A stretch of 5,018 nt of DNA, taken from Flavobacteriales bacterium. GTDB lineage: Bacteria > Bacteroidota > Bacteroidia > Flavobacteriales > Flavobacteriaceae. This document shows positions 1-5,018 of this stretch, piece after piece (position 1 is the stretch's first letter; each line of letters starts with the position of its first letter). The notes under the pieces are model-generated. The model searched no databases and was not told the DNA's origin. It saw nothing but the letters and a program-made list of their open reading frames with translations. The stretch covers positions 1-5,018 of the forward strand of contig QIIH01000493.1 of NCBI GenBank assembly GCA_003229235.1, written 5' to 3'. The position numbers and the translations under genes are program-made.

Positions 1-3000
1 CACTCCCTTCGTGTTCTATATCTAACACACCATTAGCCGGAACATTAATATTTCCGAATATATCTAGCGTACCACCAGCATTGACAGTTACAGTTATTGT
101 GGTGTCATCGATATCACAAGAACAGGCCGTGACATCACCATCTGTTGCAGTGTCAAAATCTTCCATAAAAGTTGCAATGGTACCTGCATTTGGAGTTACA
201 TCCCACGATCCTCCAGAGAATACAGACCCTGTACCTTCTATCGTTACGGTAACGTCAACAGTCGTTAACCCACCGGCTCCGTCATCTGCCGCAATAGTTA
301 CAATATTATCACCTAAATCTGCACAAGTAAAGGTAGTCTGGCTCAAGGAAAGTGTTACAGCATTACCACAATTATCTGCCAAGCCACCAATATCAGGTAT
401 AAAGGCTACAAAATCGTTTGTTGCAGACCAATTTGTGTTGTTTCTGCTAGGAGTTGCATAAAACTCTGTAGCTCCAACATTTTCTATCCCTTGTGTACGT
501 GTACCACCATCGTTGGTGATATTGGTTCCGTGCATTTCGACAACTCCTGTACCTTCGAACAATTTAACTTGAAAGGTATTTTGAACGCCAGTTTCATCAT
601 TTGTCCAATGGCGAACATTGTCGTAATTAACAATAAACACGCGATCGGGAGCAGATCCTGTAGTGGCATAACTTATAGTCGATGTACCATCAGGTCTTAA
701 ATCGTCCCACATAGGAGCAATCATATTATTTGGTGTTGCGGCATTTCCTAAAGCAGTATTTTGCCATTGATCTAAACCTGAATTTGTAAAAGTTAAATAT
801 CCGTTAGAGGTAATATAAGCCGTTGTATATGTGTTTCCGAAAAAATCAAAACTAAAGCCCACTGGGACAGCTATTCCAGCGTCGTCACCTAAGGCAACTT
901 CTGTGTCTACAGCAGTGATATCCATAGGTGCAAACGTTCCAGTTTGGTCTACCGAATAACCAGTGCCTAATGTTAAGTTACCAATTACATCTGGATTGAC
1001 CAAGGTCGCAACTCCCCCTCCATCTAGAGTTAAGGTAACATCATTAACTACTAAAACAGGATCGCCATCGGTAACAGTAATAGTATCACTTGGTGTGGCA
1101 GGAGCGCCATCACAATCTGTAGTTGTATAAACAATTATATGAGTTCCGATTCCAGCAGCAGCTGGATCAAAATCGAAAGTACCGTCACCATTGTCGTTTA
1201 CTCCAGATCCAGAGTATGTGCCTGCATTAAGTGAAGAAGCACCACTTAAAGTTTGAACTCCTTCTGTACTACAAAAAGTATCTGCAGAAACTGTAAATTG
1301 TGGAATTGGCCCTGTAAAGTCTTCAACTTCATCACCAACTCCGTTAGAGCCTTGACTTGCATTTAAACCTAAGCCTCTCTTAGCAAAAGCCGTCCAAATA
1401 ATACATTGGTTGGCCCCTCCGTAAAGAGCTAAATCTGCCGCAAGTATTGCATCACGTCCGTCTTCCATTCCTGGACTACATGGGGTTAATTTTAAACCTT
1501 CTATTACAAGAGCAAGCGATCTAATATTTCCGGCATCGGATGCAGTACCTGTAAAATTATAAACATTTGTATCAAAACCGTGAGCATCTATCAGACCCCA
1601 AGTCATTTCCCAAAGCATTACTGCCCAAATAGAACCAACCCCGTGAGGAACTGCCACACTACCTGCATCTGCATATGAATGTAAATTAACAGCAGTATCT
1701 GTCGTATAAGGGAACTGACGAATTCCTCCACCAGCAGCACCTTGGTTTATCAACCAAGTACCTATCCCACGAGCGTCGTCACCAGCATCGCCAGATTCGA
1801 TAGTTATCAAGTAACCGATATAGTCACTCCATCCTTCGCCCATCTGCTCGCCGTTACCTAAACAGCTTACATTTAAACGACCTCCTACTAAACGATTAGA
1901 CACCCCATGACCAAACTCATGTGCAATTACACCATTGTCCAAATCGCCATCGCGATCTAAGGCAAAATCACAAATAAACATTTGCATTGTTGGATTAAAA
2001 CCATCAGGTGGAGTACCAAAAAGTGCATTACAAATTCCGGTTTTCTGGCCTTCGCCTATAACAGAATCCGATCCACCAGGAGCTCCAGAATAATTCATTT
2101 CCTGAAAGTTTCCAGAGGCCTCGTCAAAGCCGTATTCAGATGTAATATCATGTAAAATGTTATTCCAATAGAACAAATTGGTAATTGCCGCGTCCTCATA
2201 TGTTTCTGGATCACTTGCAATGTTTAATGGAAAATTAAAGTCTAAAGAACTTGCAGGGATAGGCCTTGCTCCTGTTGGAAAATCGAAGGCATCTACATTA
2301 TTACCGCGCGTATCTGCAAATTCAGCACCGGCTACACCATTGGTATCGTGCCATCCAAAAGGCGAAGATGTCCCATCTAGATGTGGGCTACTTTGAATCG
2401 ATCGCGTTCCATAATTTGGACTTTCAACTGGCCAAGCGTACACGTTGTAATCGTTTGGAGCTAATGGCGCAGTTATAGCAATGTCAATTTTTAAAGCTTC
2501 ATAATTTTCTTTGATTGGCTTTTCTAACGGCCCAATAAAACCATCATCTCCATGATCGTGAGACAAATTACACTCAGCAATTAAATTGTATTTGCTTATA
2601 ATTTCGCCAGAACTAGCATCTACTCTAAAAGTATACCAGTCTTCTGGTTTGTTAAGATCGTCTATAGACAACTCCCAAACTAACAAAATACCTTCTTTAC
2701 CTTGGTACTGATATGCCAAACGTACAGGAATATTAACGCGAGAAATTCCACCAGTACTATAAACGAACGACTGTGGCTGGGCGTCTTTTGTTTCTACTAA
2801 AGAAATTGCAGAGCGTTTTTTATAACCCATTTTTTGAGATACACTCTCTATAGCTGCTAATGCATTGAGCGCTGGCGAACGGCCATTCTTAATTTGGTTG
2901 GATATATTGTTAACCAGCCTATTATTGTGCTTAACTACTTTACCGTTACTAGAAATATGAATACTAGATTCGGTTCCAATAACTGGAATTCCATCAATAA

Positions 3001-3235
3001 CTTGCGTGTAAAAGATATGATTAGTACCAGAAGTACTGCTCGTATGTTGTGAAGTGATCACATAAGTCGCATCTTGAGCAGATAGGGATTTATTCTGAAC
3101 TAAATCGTTTAATAATTGGTCAAGTTGCGCATTGTTTTGCTGTGCAAATCCTGTGCTCACTAAAAGCAGGAAAAACAATGGCATAATAAAAATTTTCCAA
3201 GTTTTAAATTGGAATAAAGTGTAGAAAGATGTCAT
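1..3235 (-). CDS. Secreted M36 (fungalysin-type) zinc metallopeptidase with C-terminal Ig/HYR/NIDO-like modules; partial, 3' end off the left edge
   Basis: The frame stays open from ATG at 3235-3233 to base 1 (1078 residues seen, no stop). Residues 1-31 form a signal peptide (basic K11/K14, hydrophobic 15-30, likely cut after GFA). Residues about 57-105 match an FTP propeptide (VIDGIPVIG, GKVV), and about 170-218 look PepSY-like (LVWELSID, RVDASSG). The catalytic part runs about 255-642: SPFGWHDTNG, TRGNNVDAFDF, NLFYWNNILHD, zinc site HEFGH (H439, E440, H443), third ligand E467 in GEGWSD, and likely transition-state His H531 in VPHGVGSIW. By family analogy it is an exported zymogen that sheds its propeptide and digests extracellular protein. 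Downstream lie an Ig-like module (about 645-722), a HYR-type module apparently interrupted by a NIDO-like domain (725-1007), and the start of another surface module (about 1010-1078). A C-terminal T9SS sorting domain is expected beyond the window but not seen. ATG at 3184 (M18) would cut the signal peptide's basic region, so 3235 is preferred. Family assignment is very secure; C-terminal module names are less so. Confidence 0.9.
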   Translation of the reverse strand, partial: MTSFYTLFQFKTWKIFIMPLFFLLLVSTGFAQQNNAQLDQLLNDLVQNKSLSAQDATYVITSQHTSSTSGTNHIFYTQVIDGIPVIGTESSIHISSNGKVVKHNNRLVNNISNQIKNGRSPALNALAAIESVSQKMGYKKRSAISLVETKDAQPQSFVYSTGGISRVNIPVRLAYQYQGKEGILLVWELSIDDLNKPEDWYTFRVDASSGEIISKYNLIAECNLSHDHGDDGFIGPLEKPIKENYEALKIDIAITAPLAPNDYNVYAWPVESPNYGTRSIQSSPHLDGTSSPFGWHDTNGVAGAEFADTRGNNVDAFDFPTGARPIPASSLDFNFPLNIASDPETYEDAAITNLFYWNNILHDITSEYGFDEASGNFQEMNYSGAPGGSDSVIGEGQKTGICNALFGTPPDGFNPTMQMFICDFALDRDGDLDNGVIAHEFGHGVSNRLVGGRLNVSCLGNGEQMGEGWSDYIGYLITIESGDAGDDARGIGTWLINQGAAGGGIRQFPYTTDTAVNLHSYADAGSVAVPHGVGSIWAVMLWEMTWGLIDAHGFDTNVYNFTGTASDAGNIRSLALVIEGLKLTPCSPGMEDGRDAILAADLALYGGANQCIIWTAFAKRGLGLNASQGSNGVGDEVEDFTGPIPQFTVSADTFCSTEGVQTLSGASSLNAGTYSGSGVNDNGDGTFDFDPAAAGIGTHIIVYTTTDCDGAPATPSDTITVTDGDPVLVVNDVTLTLDGGGVATLVNPDVIGNLTLGTGYSVDQTGTFAPMDITAVDTEVALGDDAGIAVPVGFSFDFFGNTYTTAYITSNGYLTFTNSGLDQWQNTALGNAATPNNMIAPMWDDLRPDGTSTISYATTGSAPDRVFIVNYDNVRHWTNDETGVQNTFQVKLFEGTGVVEMHGTNITNDGGTRTQGIENVGATEFYATPSRNNTNWSATNDFVAFIPDIGGLADNCGNAVTLSLSQTTFTCADLGDNIVTIAADDGAGGLTTVDVTVTIEGTGSVFSGGSWDVTPNAGTIATFMEDFDTATDGDVTACSCDIDDTTITVTVNAGGTLDIFGNINVPANGVLDIEHEGS
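396..990 (-). other. NIDO-like beta-sandwich domain inside the M36 protease (residues about 750-947)
   Basis: Within the protease frame this stretch reads like the nidogen-type extracellular domain common in Bacteroidota surface proteins. It has VPVGFSFDFFGNTYTTAY, then a SNGYLTF strand, a MIAPMWDDLRP segment, RVFIVNYDNV, then TFQVKLFEGTGVVEM and a closing FVAFIPD. The order of these strands (cold-start 'FFG...SNG.L.F', 'APMWDDL', 'FQV.L.EGTG.VE') is what identifies it. Its role is probably adhesion or substrate/glycan contact outside the cell; that is inference. The flanking sequences read as two halves of one HYR-type module, so the domain seems nested rather than appended. Confidence 0.6.
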
Positions 3236-3289
3236 GGTTACGTATTTTTTAATGATAGTTGGGGGGATAAAAGTGATTTGTTATCACCA

Positions 3290-3321
3290 CCAAAATACAT
3301 ATTTTTAGCGATAAGACACAA
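3290..3321 (-). promoter_or_regulatory. Weak candidate promoter for the M36 protease gene
   Basis: On the minus strand a TTG (3321-3319) is followed after 17 bases by TATGTATT (3301-3294), or after 21 bases by TATTTTGG (3297-3290). Both are imperfect matches to the Bacteroidota -7 box TAnnTTTG. The leader to the ATG at 3235 would be about 50 bases. The left arm of a 17-bp palindrome touches the TTG, which would suit a regulator bound just upstream of -33. The match is poor, so this is a tentative call. Confidence 0.3.
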
Positions 3322-3337
3322 TATTTTGTCAAAATAT
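3321..3337. repeat. Perfect 17-bp palindrome, possible operator
   Basis: The sequence is ATATTTTG-T-CAAAATAT: two exact 8-base arms around one central base. It lies in the divergent intergenic region, directly upstream of the candidate -33 element of the protease gene and about 70 bases upstream of the methyltransferase promoter. Its size and symmetry suit a dimeric transcription factor. AT-rich intergenic DNA does produce palindromes by chance, so the function is unproven. Confidence 0.4.
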
Positions 3338-3347
3338 CTAAAAAATA

Positions 3348-3364
3348 AGTTAACAGAATTAACT
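3348..3364. repeat. Second 17-bp inverted repeat in the divergent intergenic region
   Basis: AGTTAA-CAGAA-TTAACT: exact 6-base arms around 5 bases. Its centre (3356) is 27 bases from the centre of the palindrome at 3321-3337. The arms differ from that palindrome, so it is not a second copy of the same site. It has no U-tract on either side and sits upstream of both promoters, so an operator role is more plausible than a terminator. Evidence is symmetry only. Confidence 0.3.
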
Positions 3365-3407
3365 GATGATTAGGATATTATATGATGATTGACACATAGA
3401 AGCCGTC

Positions 3408-3434
3408 TTGACTTCATATATAAAGTTAAGTTTG
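3408..3434 (+). promoter_or_regulatory. Bacteroidota-type promoter of the methyltransferase gene
   Basis: TTG at 3408-3410 is followed after 16 bases by TAAGTTTG at 3427-3434, an exact match to the TAnnTTTG -7 box of the Bacteroidota primary sigma factor. The spacer is about one base short of the commonest length. Transcription would start near 3440, giving a leader of about 47 bases before the ATG at 3488. Confidence 0.6.
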
Positions 3435-3487
3435 TAATGTCATTACCCAAGGGTTTGTTTATTTTTATTATCTGAACTAAATTCTTA

Positions 3488-4495
3488 ATGCACACGATAA
3501 AAACTCCTTTCGATTCTTGTCTCGAAGTCATTCTTACCGCCCATTCTAAGGAATTAGAAATCGCAGCTGCGCAAAAGTTAGCACAAATTTACGAGCAGCT
3601 TTTAAAGCAAATTGTAAAAGATGAGCGATATCAAGATACCAATCCTACGCATGTAGATGGAGGAGTTGCATTATCTTCTAGGCACGCATTAGATTGCCTT
3701 GAAGACCCACTCAGAACCGTTCGTTTTATTGCAGGATTATATTATGCTTTAAAAGATACTTTGGCGAGTATTAAACAACGCCCTTTGCAAATATTGTATG
3801 CGGGTTGTGGGCCTGGGGCGCCACTGCTACTTCCCTTCTTGCATGAATTTGATCCCGATGAGATTGAAGTTACACTCCTAGATTTAAACCCAACTTCGCT
3901 GCAATCTGCGAAGCAATTGGTTGATCACCTTGGTTTGGATGCTTATATAAGAGTTTACGAACTTACAGATGCGGTTACTTATGTACATCCAAAAGATTTA
4001 GGCCTCCATTTGGTTGTAAGTGAAACTATGGACAAAGGGTTAACGCGAGAACCACAAGTGCGAATTACACAAAATTTAGCTCAGCAACTGCATCCAAAAG
4101 GATTGTTTATTCCTGAGGCAATTTCGATTTTTGCAGAACACACATTTTACGGAAAAGAACCCTATTACGACATTTATAAAAAGTTACAAGACTTACCACC
4201 GCTTTACGATACTGCAGATAGAGAACATTTGTTTACCATCGACAAAACGGTACATAACGCTGCGCCCTATTCATTTGAATCAGAGCCACGCAAAGTACCA
4301 GAAGATTATAGCCTTACGCCAGATGTTGCGGTTTTTGCCGAAGTACAAATTTACAAAGAACGCGAGCTTAAAAAGGCTGAGTCACTTTTGAGTAATTCGG
4401 TTTGTATACTGTCTTTAAATAACGTCCATTCTGCTACCTATACACTTAAACATACAACCAAGGGCACACCAGAGTGGAAACTCATAGAAAATTAA
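3488..4495 (+). CDS. Class I SAM-dependent methyltransferase with a PRMT-like double-glutamate loop
   Basis: This is a complete 335-residue soluble protein with no signal peptide or membrane segment. Motif I is ILYAGCGPGAP (102-112), the glycine-rich SAM loop. The acidic residue ending strand 2, D132 in LLDLNP, should hold the SAM ribose. Strand 4 gives LVVSETMDKGLTRE (175-188). There E179 and E188 lie nine residues apart, the spacing of the two guanidinium-binding glutamates in the double-E loop of protein arginine methyltransferases. QNLAQQLHPKGLFIPE (195-210) then resembles the following PRMT helix and strand. A mostly helical N-terminus (about 1-95) precedes the Rossmann fold, and residues 211-335 form an unrecognised C-terminal domain. 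I see no THW motif, so it is not a canonical PRMT and the substrate is unknown. An in-frame TGA at 3473 and no further in-frame ATG until M181 fix the start. There is no Shine-Dalgarno, as is usual in this phylum. It is monocistronic here and convergent with the collar pseudogene. Confidence 0.85.
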   Translation: MHTIKTPFDSCLEVILTAHSKELEIAAAQKLAQIYEQLLKQIVKDERYQDTNPTHVDGGVALSSRHALDCLEDPLRTVRFIAGLYYALKDTLASIKQRPLQILYAGCGPGAPLLLPFLHEFDPDEIEVTLLDLNPTSLQSAKQLVDHLGLDAYIRVYELTDAVTYVHPKDLGLHLVVSETMDKGLTREPQVRITQNLAQQLHPKGLFIPEAISIFAEHTFYGKEPYYDIYKKLQDLPPLYDTADREHLFTIDKTVHNAAPYSFESEPRKVPEDYSLTPDVAVFAEVQIYKERELKKAESLLSNSVCILSLNNVHSATYTLKHTTKGTPEWKLIEN

Positions 4496-4508
4496 ATTAT
4501 TGATTTAA
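4492..4508. repeat. Short inverted repeat across the two convergent gene ends
   Basis: TTAAAT-TATTG-ATTTAA: exact 6-base arms around 5 bases, covering the stop codon of the methyltransferase (4493-4495) and that of the collar pseudogene (4507-4505). It might act as a weak bidirectional terminator, but the stem is entirely A/T and no U-run follows, so a real terminator role is doubtful. Confidence 0.2.
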
Positions 4509-4660
4509 GACCGTGACGGAAAAAGACCGAACAGTGCTATACACCAATTAATCGCTAAATAAGGCTGCATATTGTTAAATGATTGATTAATCCCAGTATT
4601 CCCTACGGTTATTGTGCCAGAATTTAGAGCTATGTCTGGCGAAGCTGGCGTAAAACCAAG

Positions 4661-4670
4661 GGTAGCTTAC
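4661..4670 (-). other. Second frameshift site in the collar pseudogene
   Basis: Between SFVS (frame B, ending AGC) and TLGF (frame A, ACC at 4663-4661) one extra base, the T on the minus strand at 4664, breaks the frame. A two-base loss would fit equally well. There is no long homopolymer here, only CCC, which makes slippage or a base-calling error less obvious. This indel restores the frame of the start codon. Confidence 0.55.
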
Positions 4671-4928
4671 AAAAGAACGTCCATCTAACTGACCTGGGGC
4701 AGCTATACTTTCTCCAGCTGCAGGAATATTAGAAGTCGCATTGGTAGAATTTACATTAGCCGTGGCAACATGATTATGAGCAGGAAGATTATTAACGACT
4801 AAAGTTGTAGTTGGGGTTCCTAATCTTTGTCCTAAACTATAAGATGGTAAGCCAGGCCCTGTTCCGTAATGTATGGGTGCGCAACCTCTAAGGTCTGGCA
4901 ACGCGAAGGTAGTTCTTCCATCACCTCC

Positions 4929-4939
4929 ATAAGTTGTCC
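4929..4939 (-). other. Deletion junction in the collar pseudogene
   Basis: On the minus strand GGACAACTTATGG joins codons for Gly-Gln-Leu (frame A) to Tyr-Gly-Gly (frame B). CAACTT fits both sides: GGA CAA CTT for GQL, and the ACA ACT TAT expected for the conserved T-T-Y-G-G. This suggests a deletion between two short direct repeats that left one copy. The removed length must be 3n+1, which accounts for the frame change. The ancestral sequence is inferred from the family pattern, not seen. Confidence 0.5.
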
Positions 4940-5018
4940 ATTACATGATGCCCAATCACGTGGTGCAAAATTATAAGGAAAAGGCTGTATTTGTCCTATA
5001 AATGGTTCCATATTTATT

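Larger units (their letters stand above)
4505..5011 (-). pseudogene. Phage tail collar / microcystin-dependent-protein (MdpB-like) protein, disrupted by a deletion and a frameshift
   Basis: Three frame segments together spell one family member. From ATG at 5011-5009, frame A gives MEPFIGQIQPFPYNFAPRDW and ASCNGQL, the conserved N-terminus. From 4931, frame B gives TYGGDGRTTFALPDLRG, IHYGTGPGLPSYSLGQR and NLPAHNH, the collar core, down to about DGRSFVS. From 4663, back in frame A, it gives TLGFTPASPD, then NNMQPYLAINWCIALFGLFPS and a TAA at 4507-4505, the canonical C-terminus. Intact relatives have about 15 residues (roughly SISQNTALFSLLGT) between CNGQL and TYGG that are missing here. Read without correction, frame A from the start stops after 59 codons, and an ATG inside the remnant (4901) would give only 104 residues that end in nonsense. 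Intact members are small collar-fold proteins, often in tandem sets in Bacteroidota, with unclear function. A TAA-like start context (AATAAAT before ATG) at the window edge means the promoter is outside. Confidence 0.85.

Noticed and set aside
81..461. Open frame on the plus strand, 126 codons
   Set aside because: It lies opposite the protease coding strand, has a Ser/Val/Thr-rich composition that mirrors that gene's repeats, and shows no recognisable motif; a shadow.
484..700. Short open frames on both strands
   Set aside because: They sit inside the NIDO-like segment of the protease in other frames; that frame is continuous and matches a known fold.
2178..2478. Two overlapping plus-strand open frames of 70-72 codons
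   Set aside because: Both are antisense to the conserved M36 catalytic domain, with no motif or promoter of their own.
3445..3454. ACCC-AA-GGGT mini-hairpin followed by a T-rich stretch, resembling a terminator or leader element
   Set aside because: Four-base stem with a two-base loop cannot form a stable hairpin, and it lies just after the methyltransferase promoter.
4131..4391. Plus-strand open frame of 86 codons
   Set aside because: It is an out-of-frame overlap within the methyltransferase, whose own frame carries the family motifs.
4587..4901. The 104-codon minus-strand frame as an intact small gene
   Set aside because: Its ATG is the Met/Leu position just before PDLRG inside the collar domain, and its last 25 or so residues are out-of-frame nonsense; it is the middle of the pseudogene.
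1..5018. tRNA, rRNA, CRISPR array, insertion sequence or attachment site
   Set aside because: No cloverleaf, repeat-spacer pattern, transposase motif or terminal repeats were seen on either strand.

Overview
The window looks like a piece of a marine-type Flavobacteriia (Bacteroidota) chromosome. The evidence is low GC, a perfect Bacteroidota -7 box (TAnnTTTG), starts without a Shine-Dalgarno sequence, and a very large secreted protease built with the adhesive/Ig-like modules typical of type IX secretion (T9SS) cargo.

Layout. Positions 1-3235, minus strand: the first 1078 residues of a secreted M36 (fungalysin-type) zinc metallopeptidase, with its 3' end beyond the left edge. It reads signal peptide, FTP/PepSY-like propeptide, M36 catalytic domain (HEFGH plus a downstream GEGWSD), Ig-like module, and a HYR-type module that appears to be split in two by a nidogen-like (NIDO-like) beta-sandwich. 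A further cell-surface module follows at the window edge. Positions 3236-3487: a 252-bp divergent intergenic region with a good promoter towards the right, a weaker one towards the left, and two 17-bp inverted repeats. Positions 3488-4495, plus strand: a complete 335-aa class I SAM-dependent methyltransferase whose post-motif-II loop has the two-glutamate spacing of protein arginine methyltransferases. Positions 4505-5011, minus strand: a broken gene for a phage-tail-collar / microcystin-dependent-protein-like protein. It carries one internal deletion and one further frameshift, and its end converges on the methyltransferase with a 9-bp gap.

How the genes relate. I see no convincing common pathway. 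The protease and methyltransferase are divergent and could share regulation through the inverted repeats. The collar gene is convergent with the methyltransferase and damaged. The most interesting points are the nested domain architecture of the protease, the PRMT-like loop of the methyltransferase, the decay history of the collar gene, and the paired palindromes. I do not see strong evidence for a wholly new multi-gene system in this window.
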